DNA of 34,490 nucleotides from Betaproteobacteria bacterium (GTDB lineage Bacteria > Pseudomonadota > Gammaproteobacteria > Burkholderiales > Burkholderiaceae_E). Position 1 is the first letter of the stretch; every line of letters begins with the position of its first letter. Shown here piece after piece: positions 22,847 through 30,678 of the stretch. The translations under genes were made by a program, and so were the position numbers. The notes below the pieces were generated by a model. That model searched no databases and was not told where the DNA came from. It was given only the letters and a program-made list of their open reading frames with translations. The stretch spans positions 1 to 34,490 of the forward strand of contig VGHA01000031.1 of the NCBI GenBank assembly GCA_016868375.1, written 5' to 3'.

Positions 22847-24046
22847 ATGTCCACCACCCACCCGGTCGGCCCTCTGCAGGGCGTAAGGGTCCTCGATCTG
22901 ACCACGGTGGTCATGGGCCCCACCGCGACGCAGATTCTGGGGGATCTGGGCGCGGACATCATCAAGATCGAGGCACCTGACGGCGACTCGATGCGCCGGG
23001 TGGGGCCTTTTCGTCACGCAGGCATGGGCCCGCTATTTCTGCAGGCCAATCGCAACAAGCGTAGTGTCTGTCTCAACCTGAAGACAGCCGAAGGGCGTGA
23101 TGCGGCGCTGATTCTGGCCGCTGACTGCGACGTCGTGGTGAGCAATGTGCGACCCCAGGCAGTGCGTAGGCTCGGCCTTCACTATGAGGCGGTGCGCGAG
23201 GTCAATCCGGGGATCATTCATGTCAGCGCAGTGGGGTATGGCGAGGGCGGCCCATCCAGCGGCCTGCCGGTTTACGATGACCTGACCCAGGCGGCAAGCG
23301 GTATCGCGGGTCTTTTTCTGGCAATTGACGGAAAGCCGCGGTACGCGCCGGTCAATATGTGTGATCGAATCGTCGGGCTCTATCTGGCGCTTTCGATCAC
23401 CGCCGCGCTTCACCATCGACAGCGAACCGGTGAGGGCCAGAGCATTGAAGTGCCGATGTTCGAAACGATGGCGCAATTTGTGTTGGGCGATCATGCGGGC
23501 GGCCGCGCTTTTGTTCCGCCGATTGGGCCAGCCGGTTACGGCCGCCTGATGTCCCGTCATCGTGGGCCTTACCGAACGCTTGATGGTTGGCTTGCCGTGG
23601 TGGTGTACACCGATAACCACTGGCGGGCGTTTTCTGCCGTGGCGGGATCCCCCGGGCTGGTTGAGTCCGACGCCCGGTTTACTGATCTGCAGGCAAGAAC
23701 GGCGCACGCCGAGGCTTGCGGCCAGTTTCTGACCGACACCATCGCCACCCGAACGACTGACGCATGGCTGGTTGCGCTTCGCGAGGCGGACATTCCGTGC
23801 AGCAGGGTCAATACGCTTGATGACCTTTACAACGATCCGCACCTGAATGCGGTCGGATTATTTTCAGATGTCGAGCATCCCACGGAGGGCTTGTTGCGGC
23901 AGGCCCGCTTTCCTGTGCGTTTTTCCGCCTCGCCCGCGCGGGTGCGCACCCAGGCGCCGCTGCAGGGCCAACATACCGATGAAGTACTCGCACAGGCGCG
24001 TGCCCGATTGGATGCGCGTCGCAACCGTTTAAATCAGGAGCCTTAG
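22847..24046 (+). CDS. CaiB/BaiF (family III) CoA-transferase
   Basis: A 399-residue family III CoA-transferase, moving CoA between carboxylic acids through a covalent aspartyl-CoA. The expected nucleophile is Asp173 in PVNMCDRIVGLYL. Other signatures are VLDLTTVVMGPTATQILGDLGADIIKIE at the N terminus, the NRNKRSVCLNLK segment, and HHRQRTGEGQSIEVPMFE. The gene sits between a cupin and a Bug-type receptor, a typical Burkholderiales arrangement for organic-acid catabolism. It may activate the acid bound by the adjacent receptor; the donor CoA ester is unknown. Confidence 0.92.
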   Translation: MSTTHPVGPLQGVRVLDLTTVVMGPTATQILGDLGADIIKIEAPDGDSMRRVGPFRHAGMGPLFLQANRNKRSVCLNLKTAEGRDAALILAADCDVVVSNVRPQAVRRLGLHYEAVREVNPGIIHVSAVGYGEGGPSSGLPVYDDLTQAASGIAGLFLAIDGKPRYAPVNMCDRIVGLYLALSITAALHHRQRTGEGQSIEVPMFETMAQFVLGDHAGGRAFVPPIGPAGYGRLMSRHRGPYRTLDGWLAVVVYTDNHWRAFSAVAGSPGLVESDARFTDLQARTAHAEACGQFLTDTIATRTTDAWLVALREADIPCSRVNTLDDLYNDPHLNAVGLFSDVEHPTEGLLRQARFPVRFSASPARVRTQAPLQGQHTDEVLAQARARLDARRNRLNQEP

Positions 24047-24048
24047 CG

Positions 24049-25002
24049 ATGAGACCTCTCAGTGCACTGTGTCTGATGATGGGGGTGGCGTGCGCACAGC
24101 CCGCCTGGGCCGCATTTCCGGAGAAGCCGGTTCGGGTGACGGTCGCGTTTGCGCCGGGCGCATCCACAGACATCATTGCCCGGATGCTCGCCGAGCCAAT
24201 CGGGACGGCGCTGGGGCAGCCGATGGTGATCGAGAACAAGCCCGGTGCGGGTGGCAACATCGCGACGCAACAGGTGAAGGCTGCGGCGCCCGACGGCCAC
24301 ACGCTGTTGTTTCACAGCGTTGCGGTGTCGGTGAATCCGTCTCTGTTTCGAAATGCGGGCTATGACCTCATGAAGGATTTCGAGCCGATTGCGATGGCCG
24401 GCGTGACCCCGAACCTGCTCTTTGTGAACCCTTCGGTCAAAGCCACCACACTGGCCGAGCTGATTGCCCTGGCGCGGACCACGCCATTGGCATACGCCTC
24501 GTCCGGCAACGGCACCACCACCCACCTGGGTGCTGAGCTTCTGTTTCGCAGCCTCGCAGGCGTCGACATCACGCATGTGCCGCATCAGCCGGCAGCCGCG
24601 TCGGTCGCGGTGATCGGTGGCGCGGTTCCCGTGGGCAGTACGTCGATGCCGCCAGTCGTTCCGCATGCCAAGAGCGGCAAGGTGCGCCCTATCGCTGTGA
24701 TGTCGCTGCAGCGCAGCCCGGTGCTTCCGGATGTGCCCACGGTCGCTGAATCGGGCTACCCCGGTTTCGAGGCGAGCACCTGGTTCGCGGTGTTCGCGCC
24801 GGCGGGGACACCCCAGGCCGTGCTGCAGCGCCTGAACGGTGAGTTCAATCGTGCACTGCAGACGCCCGACATTGTCGAGAAGTTTGCCAAACAGTCACTG
24901 ACGCCACAGCCGCTTGATCGCGCAGCGCTGCGGGCCTACATCTCGGGTGAAGTGGCCAAGTGGGGCAAGGTGGTGCGCGACGCCGGCATCAAGGTGGATT
25001 GA
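24049..25002 (+). CDS. Bug-family (TctC) periplasmic substrate-binding protein
   Basis: A 317-residue receptor with a signal peptide ending in QPAWAA at about residue 23. The Bug hallmarks are the strand and loop FPEKPVRVTVAFAPGASTDIIARMLAE, the IENKPGAGGNIATQQV segment, and the conserved beta-alpha-beta core AAAPDGHTLLFHS. It starts 2 bp after the CoA-transferase stop, so the two are coupled. No TctA/TctB membrane genes lie in the window; as with most Bug proteins it is an orphan receptor sharing a permease elsewhere. It converges on cynS with only 2 bp between the stops. Confidence 0.92.
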   Translation: MRPLSALCLMMGVACAQPAWAAFPEKPVRVTVAFAPGASTDIIARMLAEPIGTALGQPMVIENKPGAGGNIATQQVKAAAPDGHTLLFHSVAVSVNPSLFRNAGYDLMKDFEPIAMAGVTPNLLFVNPSVKATTLAELIALARTTPLAYASSGNGTTTHLGAELLFRSLAGVDITHVPHQPAAASVAVIGGAVPVGSTSMPPVVPHAKSGKVRPIAVMSLQRSPVLPDVPTVAESGYPGFEASTWFAVFAPAGTPQAVLQRLNGEFNRALQTPDIVEKFAKQSLTPQPLDRAALRAYISGEVAKWGKVVRDAGIKVD

Positions 25003-25004
25003 AC

Positions 25005-25496
25005 TCAGTAGGTTTTGTACGGCAGGAACTTGCCTGAAAGCACGACGTTCACCCGGTCGCCTTTCGGATCGGGCTCGCGGGTAATGTCCATCGAAAAATC
25101 AATGGCGCTCATGATTCCATCGCCAAATTCTTCGTGAATCAATTCTTTAATTGTCGTGCCGTATACGTTGACGATTTCATACCAGCGATAGATCAGTGGA
25201 TCGGTTGGAACTGCGGTTCGCAGTGACCCCTTGTACGGCACGGTTTGAAGCAGCGCGACCGCGTCGGAAGGAAGGTCGAATTGTTTGGCAATTGCTTTCG
25301 CCTGGTCCGAAGTAAGGGTCATCTGCCCAAGGCAGGCAGCGGTTACCCACTCTTTAGAGTGCCCAACTTTTTTCGCGACATCAGCCCACTTGATTCCCTT
25401 TTGCACCTTGAAGGAATAAATCAGATCGGTCACGTCCTCACGCGTCATGGGTTTCTGGCCAGACCATTTTTTTGTGGAAGTCTTGCTCGCTGCCAT
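25005..25496 (-). CDS. cynS: Cyanate hydratase (cyanase)
   Basis: A 163-residue cyanase, which decomposes cyanate with bicarbonate to ammonia and CO2 and works as a homodecamer in the cytoplasm. The catalytic triad of the family is present: Arg104 and Glu107 in IYRWYEIVNVYG, and Ser130 in GDGIMSAIDF. The N-terminal helical domain (residues 15-90) shows the expected helix-turn-helix-like fold (WADVAKKVGHSKEWVTAACLG). A ribosome site AAGGA precedes the ATG. No CynR-type regulator, carbonic anhydrase or transporter gene is adjacent, so it stands alone between convergent Bug and divergent cytochrome-remnant sequence. Confidence 0.95.
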   Translation of the reverse strand: MAASKTSTKKWSGQKPMTREDVTDLIYSFKVQKGIKWADVAKKVGHSKEWVTAACLGQMTLTSDQAKAIAKQFDLPSDAVALLQTVPYKGSLRTAVPTDPLIYRWYEIVNVYGTTIKELIHEEFGDGIMSAIDFSMDITREPDPKGDRVNVVLSGKFLPYKTY

Positions 25497-25600
25497 CGTG
25501 GGTTCCTTGGTTTGAATGAGGGGAGATAAGAAACAGGGGGGTCAAAGCGTCGTCGGGGTGTCGCCAGGACGTACCGTCAGAGGCGTCCATTTGCCAGCTT

Positions 25601-25933
25601 GTGCGCGTGCTGCATAGCCCGAACTGCGCGGTGTGCCACGGTAGCGCAGGCCGTGGCGATGGCCCGGTCGTTGAGCTGCTTCGGCGGGCGCCGCCCGATT
25701 TAACGCAGCTCAGTCGCCGCAACGGTGGTGTGTTCCCGATCGATAGCGTCTATCAAACGATTGAGGGCGGCTCTGTGGCCGCCCACGGCACACGCGAGAT
25801 GCCGATCTGGGGTCGCGACTCTCGAATTCAGGGCGCCGAGTATTACCGCGATGTGCCGTATGACCCGGAGATCTATGTGCGCACCCGGTTGCTCTGGCTG
25901 GTGGAGTATCTGAGCCGGCTTCAGCAGCGGTAG
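25601..25933 (+). pseudogene. Remnant of a c-type cytochrome lacking its signal peptide
   Basis: Up to 110 residues from a GTG at 25601 with a heme c site CAVCH near residues 9-13, then GRGDGPV and a C-terminal GTREMPIWG, which would place the axial methionine, as in small class I cytochromes. Heme attachment requires export, yet the frame starts about 8 residues before the heme site. Upstream codons to the stop at 25517-25519 contain no ATG and no hydrophobic stretch, and the other two forward frames give no signal peptide either. It therefore looks truncated at its 5' end, perhaps by the rearrangement that placed cynS upstream. A very short genuine cytosolic ORF is a poor alternative. Confidence 0.6.
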
Positions 25934-25957
25934 CCGGGCCGCCTGAAAATGCTCGGA

Positions 25958-26539
25958 CTAGGGGGGCGGAAGTTTGCCGCGCAGCCTTGCAGCCAGCTCG
26001 GCGGCGCCCCAAATGTCGACTGCACTGGACTGAGCGAGTTTGCGCGCCGGTTCAGTAATATCGCCGAGGCAGATGATGATTCCGCCACGGGCACCGGCAG
26101 TGTCAAAGGCACCGATCAGTTCTCTAAGCGGCTCAACGCCCAGCCTGGCCGACTTCCAGCGACGGGCACTGACCAGCCTGCATCCGCCGTTATCGTGGAT
26201 AACGAATTCGGCACCTGCACCCTGATAGGTTCGTACCACCCGCCCGGTTTCTTCCAGAGAGGCCTGGGCCAGTGGCGCGAAGCTCTGCCAGTTCAAGGTT
26301 GAAAGGATTTCTGCCGTTCGGGCGACCTCCTGGGAGCCAGGCAGGCTCCATTGGCGCCTGAGGGCGATCACACCGATGACGACGAATGGAAACGAACTGA
26401 GCGCGCCGACCGCCCGATAGGCCTCGGGTAACAGGGCCATGGCAATCAGCGACAGCGCGCCGGCGATGGCGAAGCTGATCCACCACGACGATCGCAACAG
26501 AATCGCAAACAACGAGTTTTTTGGAAGCTTGAAGGCCAT
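25958..26539 (-). CDS. Membrane-anchored Mrr/restriction-endonuclease-like protein with altered catalytic motif
   Basis: A 193-residue protein with two N-terminal membrane helices (about residues 14-36 and 43-62) followed by an Mrr-type PD-(D/E)xK fold from about residue 80. The pattern of the fold is readable: YQGAGAEFVIHDNGGCRLV, then RRWKSARLGVEPLRELIG and IIICLGDITEPARKLA. In active Mrr-like nucleases the central strand reads QCK or VKR; here it is VSARRWK, so the catalytic lysine appears replaced and activity is doubtful. It starts 19 bp after the decayed kup gene. Similar membrane-bound Mrr-like proteins are common in Burkholderiales and their role is unclear. Confidence 0.7.
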   Translation of the reverse strand: MAFKLPKNSLFAILLRSSWWISFAIAGALSLIAMALLPEAYRAVGALSSFPFVVIGVIALRRQWSLPGSQEVARTAEILSTLNWQSFAPLAQASLEETGRVVRTYQGAGAEFVIHDNGGCRLVSARRWKSARLGVEPLRELIGAFDTAGARGGIIICLGDITEPARKLAQSSAVDIWGAAELAARLRGKLPPP

Positions 26540-26557
26540 GCGCGGAATTTAGCGGAT

Positions 26558-27602
26558 TTAAATCGCGACCTGGGTGCCGAGTTCGACCACCCGGTTCGGG
26601 GGGAGCGCGAAGTAGCTTGCCGTGCTGGAACTGTTTTGCAGCATCCAGCCAAACAGCGATCGACGCCAGCCGAACAGCCCCCGGCGGCTGATCGATACGA
26701 TGACGGTGGCAAACGTTGCCAGGATGATGAGCGGCAGGAGCAGGGGCTCAGGGGCGAGCAGATAGAAGGGGTTGCCGACTGCCTCGGGATTGCGCAGCAC
26801 CAGCGCGCCCTGGCCGAAGTAATTCAGCATCAGGCAAGGGTACACCAGCGCGAACCATCCGATGCGGATCGGTCGGCGACCGAAATGGCCCAGGTCGGCG
26901 TACATCGCCTCGGCGCCGGTCAGGGTCAGAAACACAGCGCCCAGCAGCACCAGGGTCAGGCCTGGCCGTTCGACTGCAAAGCGGATTGCATGGACCGGAT
27001 TGATGGCGGCAAGAATTTCCGGAGTTTCCAGAATGCTGTTGATGCCCAAGGCAGCCAGTGTTCCGAACCAGATGATCATGACAGGGCCGAACAGCGCACC
27101 AACCTGAGCGGTGCCGCGGCGCTGAATCAGAAACAGGCTGATCAGAATCACGAGGGCAATCGGCACGATCAGCCGTTCAGTGGCCGGCGCCGCAATGGCG
27201 ATACCCTCGACAGCCGAGAGGACCGAAATGGCGGGTGTGATGATCGCGTCGCCGCAAAAACAATGACGCAGCCAGGATGCCAAGCGCGGAAACCGCCCAT
27301 GTAAGCGCCGGGCGCGAGCGGGTCAGCGTGAGGGCATTGGACAGAAGCGCCAGCGCACCGCCTTCGCCGCGGTAGTCGAAGCGCAACATGACGACGACAT
27401 ACTTGAGCGACACGATTGTTGTGACGGCCCAGAACATCATCGAAAGAATCGCGTAGACGCTGGCCTGGAGGTTCACTCCGGCAGCGTGCGCGCCAATCGC
27501 CTCTTTAAACGCGTACAAGGGACTGGTGCCGATGTCGCCGAACACGACGCCAAGCGAAGCGATAACGAGCGCGGGCATGCGCTGCGGGGCCGAGGCACTC
27601 AT
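26558..27602 (-). pseudogene. kup: Decayed potassium uptake transporter (kup) with frameshift and internal deletion
   Basis: The N terminus is clearly Kup: VFGDIGTSPLYAFKEAI, then the region up to LGILAASLF. The family's [17 protein letters not shown] continues in the next frame; removing one T from the run of five at 27256-27260 (minus strand) joins the two parts as [11 protein letters not shown] second lesion is near 26690: the segment [10 protein letters not shown], which should lead into SQAVISG, passes at once into the distant C-terminal tail [29 protein letters not shown]. About 270 of the usual 620 residues are missing, including the last transmembrane helices. The frameshift alone could be an assembly error, the deletion could not easily be. 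Confidence 0.85.
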
Positions 27603-27654
27603 GGTTCCTGCGATTGTATATTGCGCCGCAGCAATTCCGTTGACCAGTAGTGCG

Positions 27655-28404
27655 CTATCGACGCGCGTGACGGTCCCGATAGGCGAGCAGGCGCTGTTGC
27701 AGTCCTGGCCGGGAGGCCGATCGAACGAGCGCAGCGAGGTCGCAATCGGCGCTTTCCTGGCTGGCGGATCGGATGGCCTGCTTCAGCGCTGCATAGGATT
27801 GCCGGTCCACCGCGAGTTCGGGCAGTGGCAATGCGCTTCGGATTCGGTCGGTTACAGCATCACATTCATCGGCCGCCAACTGGCTTGCGAGGCCCGTCTC
27901 GAGCGCAAGCTTTGAGTCAATCGTCAATCCCTCTGACACCCACTGCAACGCACGGGTCTCGCCCACGCGCAAGCCCAGCCGACGCGACCCCAGAACAATT
28001 CCGAAACCCGCGCCGGGAAAACGGACGCTGGCGTCGGCGGTCAACACGCGCTGGTCACAGGCGACGCACAGGTCAGCGCCAGCGCCTATTGCTCTGCCGT
28101 GTGCGACGGCCACGGTGCGAAGCGGCGCGCGCCACACGAGATCAAGCAGCCTTTCGATGCGAACAAATCGATGCAGCAGGTCAGCGTCGGTGGATTGATC
28201 AAGCCCATCCAGATCGAAGCCGGTACAAAAATGTCTGCCTGCGCCAGCAATCACCACGGTATGGACTGTATCGTTGTCTATACAGGTCTGGACAGCCTCT
28301 ATGAGGTCTTCCACGAGCGATGCTGACAGCGCATTGCCGCGGGTCGGTCGGTTCAATACGATCCAACCCACCGAATTGACCAACTCAAAACTGATCTCGG
28401 CCAT
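27655..28404 (-). CDS. Enoyl-CoA hydratase/isomerase (crotonase) family protein
   Basis: A 249-residue crotonase-fold protein. The oxyanion-hole segments are recognisable: AGAGRHFCTGFDLDGL near residues 53-68 and AHGRAIGAGADLCVACD near 100-116. The positions that hold the two catalytic glutamates in true enoyl-CoA hydratases (in the equivalent of FPEVKLGLLPG) read FPGAGFGIVLGS here, with no obvious Glu, so a different reaction such as isomerisation or thioester hydrolysis is possible. It lies 30 bp after the thiol dioxygenase gene and 52 bp before the decayed kup gene, all reading left. Confidence 0.82.
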   Translation of the reverse strand: MAEISFELVNSVGWIVLNRPTRGNALSASLVEDLIEAVQTCIDNDTVHTVVIAGAGRHFCTGFDLDGLDQSTDADLLHRFVRIERLLDLVWRAPLRTVAVAHGRAIGAGADLCVACDQRVLTADASVRFPGAGFGIVLGSRRLGLRVGETRALQWVSEGLTIDSKLALETGLASQLAADECDAVTDRIRSALPLPELAVDRQSYAALKQAIRSASQESADCDLAALVRSASRPGLQQRLLAYRDRHARR

Positions 28405-28434
28405 CGGTATTGCTGCCCGCGCGTTCGTTGAGGC

Positions 28435-29070
28435 TCAGCGGGCGGCAGCGCGAACCGCTGCAGACCGATCCCACAGATTGGGCAGCAACGCCGAGGAGTA
28501 ACCCGAGATGAAGTCCAGCATCTGTCCGCTGGCGGCGTCGATACGGTGCCGACGAATTGAACCGATATTGCCCCCGTATACATGGATGCTGATTGAAGTC
28601 TGGTCGCTCAGCGGATTGCGAACCTGATGCCAGTCGCCAACCGTGGGGGAAACGGCTTCGATCATTCCCTGTTTCAGGCTGTGCTCGATCGACGCGGCAC
28701 GCACGCGGTCTGGGCCGTCCGGGGTGTATTCGCAACACATTTCCTCGCCCTTCAATATGCCGACCAATCCCCAGACCGTGTGGTCGTGCACGGGAGTGGT
28801 TGCACCGGGACCCCAGACAAAGCTGACGACCGAGAAACGCTCAAGCGCATCGCAATACAACAGGTATTGCCGATAGCTGCCAGGTTCCGCTTGAGAGAAT
28901 TCTTGAGGAAGCCAGCTGCTGTCCCGAATAAGTGTTGCAAGCATGGGTCGCGCCTGCGCGAGCAGTTCCCGCTCGGAATCTGTGCGCTCAATCAGTCGCG
29001 TCATATCGGCGACGAACTCGCGCAGCGGACGAATCGGATCGATGGATGTGGGTGACGCGGCGTTGTGCAT
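28435..29070 (-). CDS. 3-mercaptopropionate dioxygenase-like thiol dioxygenase (CDO family)
   Basis: A 211-residue cupin-fold thiol dioxygenase. Iron ligands are His95 and His97 (TPVHDHTVWG) and His148 (GDWHQV). The Ser-His-Tyr triad characteristic of 3-mercaptopropionate dioxygenases is present as Ser161, His163 and Tyr165 in SISIHVYGGNIG, followed by Arg173/174. The closing FISGYSSALLPNLWD also fits the Azotobacter-type enzyme better than mammalian cysteine dioxygenase. It oxidises a thiol to a sulfinic acid, feeding 3-mercaptopropionate or cysteine sulfur into metabolism. The ATG at 29070 has GAGG eight bases upstream; a longer in-frame start at 29106 is less convincing. Confidence 0.85.
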   Translation of the reverse strand: MHNAASPTSIDPIRPLREFVADMTRLIERTDSERELLAQARPMLATLIRDSSWLPQEFSQAEPGSYRQYLLYCDALERFSVVSFVWGPGATTPVHDHTVWGLVGILKGEEMCCEYTPDGPDRVRAASIEHSLKQGMIEAVSPTVGDWHQVRNPLSDQTSISIHVYGGNIGSIRRHRIDAASGQMLDFISGYSSALLPNLWDRSAAVRAAAR

Positions 29071-29080
29071 GGGGGGTCCT

Positions 29081-29099
29081 CGCGGCCTGTCGGGCCGCG
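29081..29099. other. GC-rich hairpin between mmgE/prpD-like and thiol dioxygenase genes
   Basis: CGCGGCC (29081-29087) and GGCCGCG (29093-29099) form a 7-bp stem around a 5-base loop in the 62-bp gap. It has no T run, so it may be an RNA-processing or attenuation element rather than a terminator. Confidence 0.4.
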
Positions 29100-29132
29100 C
29101 TGACACGACCCTGGGGCGGTCAGTGTAGCCGC

Positions 29133-30470
29133 TCAGGCAGCAAGAATCTGCCAGAGCTGTGTGAAGCCGACACGCCCCGAGCAGCCGCTCAGCTCGGCCG
29201 CGAACTGATGGGCCCGCTGCGGTCCAACCGATTCGGCGCTGTAGCGAACAAATTTCTCGCCCACTCGCTCAGGCGACATCGGGCGTGCGGGGCTTCCATC
29301 AAGCGCGTCGATCGCCTCGCAGAAGCTGTCAGTGCCCGCCTGCACTGTCAGTTCAGCTGAACGTCGGCCTGCTGCCCCCATCGCTTCAACCGGTTCAATG
29401 GTGACCAGCTTCTCGAGCCTGCGCAATTCGCCATCTTGAAGTCGCCCGCCGCGGAACAGATCGGGGTCCATGGCACCGAATCGCAACCCTGCGGCCACGC
29501 CCAGCGATAAGCTGAACTGCGCGGTGATCGGGGCCTGCGGGTCGCGATTTCCCGCGTAGGTGGATGCCTCGGGATAGATCCGGAGGTGGGCGCCCGTGAT
29601 GTGCTCAGAGCGGCCGCCGAGCCTCGCGCGCAGTCGCATCGCAGCCTCGAGGCCGTAGTGGGCGTGACGAACGCCGGCATGGGGCTTGAAATAGCATTCC
29701 AGAAGCATCCACCGGTCGGGCTCAGGCGCGGCACGCCCGTCCGGACGCGCATGGTCGCGCGCATAGTCGAGCAGTGCCTGATCGGGCGCCGTGATGCCTG
29801 CGGCCGACGCGATGGCCGACTGAAGCCCGAGTACTGCCGCGTGGGCAGGATACGTGTTGCGCGCATCATCGCCTGTCCGGATCGGCAGATAGAGGCTGGC
29901 GGGCAACTGGCATGCGGCAATTGATACCGCGTTCCACTGTGCTGCGGGCGACAAGCCCATCAGGCAGGCAACACCTGCCGCCGCGCCGAGGGCGGGCCAG
30001 TTACCATCAACATGCATCCCGGGCGCGATTCGCAGCCAACCGCCCGCTCGGGCGCCAACTTCATAGCCCGTGATCAACGCGTGGAGCAACTGGTCAAGTG
30101 TGGCCTGGCGCTGCACCGCCACCGGCAATAAGGCTGCGATGAGCGCCAAAGCGGGCCGGCCATGCGCATAGGGCAAGCCCTCGCAGCCTTCATCCCAGGC
30201 GCTTGCCATCGCAGCAACGCTGGCCGCTGCGGTGCAGGACAGGCTGGGCCCTTCAGGGAAGCGGAATGCTCCGGATTCAATCGTGGCGAGTTGCTGTTCG
30301 AACTGGCGCACCGGGCGGGCAGTACGGCCCGACAGCACACAGCCTAGCGTGTCCAGCAGCAGCAGTCTGGCTTTCGCCGTCACCTGCGCGGGGTGTGGCT
30401 CCGGCTTGTTCAGCCGCTGAAGAACCTCCACCAGCGCCCGATGATGGGCGCCGTCGTGCGGAGCAACCAA
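29133..30470 (-). CDS. MmgE/PrpD family protein
   Basis: A 445-residue member of the MmgE/PrpD family, which contains 2-methylcitrate dehydratase, cis-aconitate decarboxylase and other lyases or decarboxylases for branched carboxylic acids. Recognisable features are LLLLDTLGCVLSGR near residues 30-43, SAWDEGCEGLPYAHGRPALALIAALLPVA near 93-120, and the KPHAGVRHAHYGLEAAM segment near 262-278. The TTG start at 30470 lies only 4 bp after the stop of the 33-residue ORF that ends the puc operon, with a weak ribosome site; internal GTGs are alternatives. Without prpB/prpC neighbours a methylcitrate cycle role is not indicated. Confidence 0.85.
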   Translation of the reverse strand: MVAPHDGAHHRALVEVLQRLNKPEPHPAQVTAKARLLLLDTLGCVLSGRTARPVRQFEQQLATIESGAFRFPEGPSLSCTAAASVAAMASAWDEGCEGLPYAHGRPALALIAALLPVAVQRQATLDQLLHALITGYEVGARAGGWLRIAPGMHVDGNWPALGAAAGVACLMGLSPAAQWNAVSIAACQLPASLYLPIRTGDDARNTYPAHAAVLGLQSAIASAAGITAPDQALLDYARDHARPDGRAAPEPDRWMLLECYFKPHAGVRHAHYGLEAAMRLRARLGGRSEHITGAHLRIYPEASTYAGNRDPQAPITAQFSLSLGVAAGLRFGAMDPDLFRGGRLQDGELRRLEKLVTIEPVEAMGAAGRRSAELTVQAGTDSFCEAIDALDGSPARPMSPERVGEKFVRYSAESVGPQRAHQFAAELSGCSGRVGFTQLWQILAA

Positions 30471-30474
30471 TCGA

Positions 30475-30576
30475 TTACTTCTTGCGGAGCTTGTCCAGGC
30501 GCGACCGGTTCATCCAGTTGGAGACTGTGAACACGCAAAACACCACAAACAGAATGACTGCAAGTGCTTCGTTCAA
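30475..30576 (-). CDS. 33-residue single-helix membrane microprotein downstream of pucC
   Basis: A short reading frame from a TTG at 30576 with GGAG seven bases before it. One hydrophobic helix spans about residues 4-18 (ALAVILFVVFCVFTV), followed by SNW and a strongly basic tail rich in Arg and Lys, which predicts N-out, C-in orientation. It follows pucC in the same direction by 102 bp, and the MmgE/PrpD gene starts 4 bp later. I do not recognise it. Single-helix accessory polypeptides occur in other bacterial antenna and core complexes (PufX, protein-U, LH1 gamma), so an antenna-related role is imaginable, but this is inference from position only. Confidence 0.5.
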   Translation of the reverse strand: MNEALAVILFVVFCVFTVSNWMNRSRLDKLRKK

Positions 30577-30611
30577 GGCAGTTCTCCGAGGAGGAATTGT
30601 GATGCCAATGA

Positions 30612-30625
30612 TCGCACCGGTGCGA
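30612..30625. repeat. Perfect 14-bp palindrome upstream of the 33-residue ORF
   Basis: TCGCACCGGTGCGA is a perfect dyad 36 bp before the microprotein start, between pucC and the small ORF. It could be an operator or an RNA hairpin. Confidence 0.45.
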
Positions 30626-30658
30626 ATTTCCGCAATCAGAAACCCTTGACTTCGCTCG

Positions 30659-30676
30659 ATCGGCGCTGAGGCCGAT
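30659..30676 (-). other. Hairpin directly after the pucC stop codon
   Basis: ATCGGC (30659-30664) and GCCGAT (30671-30676) form a 6-bp stem around a 6-base loop, beginning 3 bp past the pucC stop. Possible weak terminator or transcript-end stabiliser. Confidence 0.35.
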
Positions 30677-30678
30677 GC

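Noticed and set aside
30589..30649. Perfect AGGAGG followed by a 15-codon forward ORF starting at 30602
   Set aside because: It is antisense to the pucC-microprotein gap, contains the 14-bp palindrome and has no neighbour in the same direction; probably chance.
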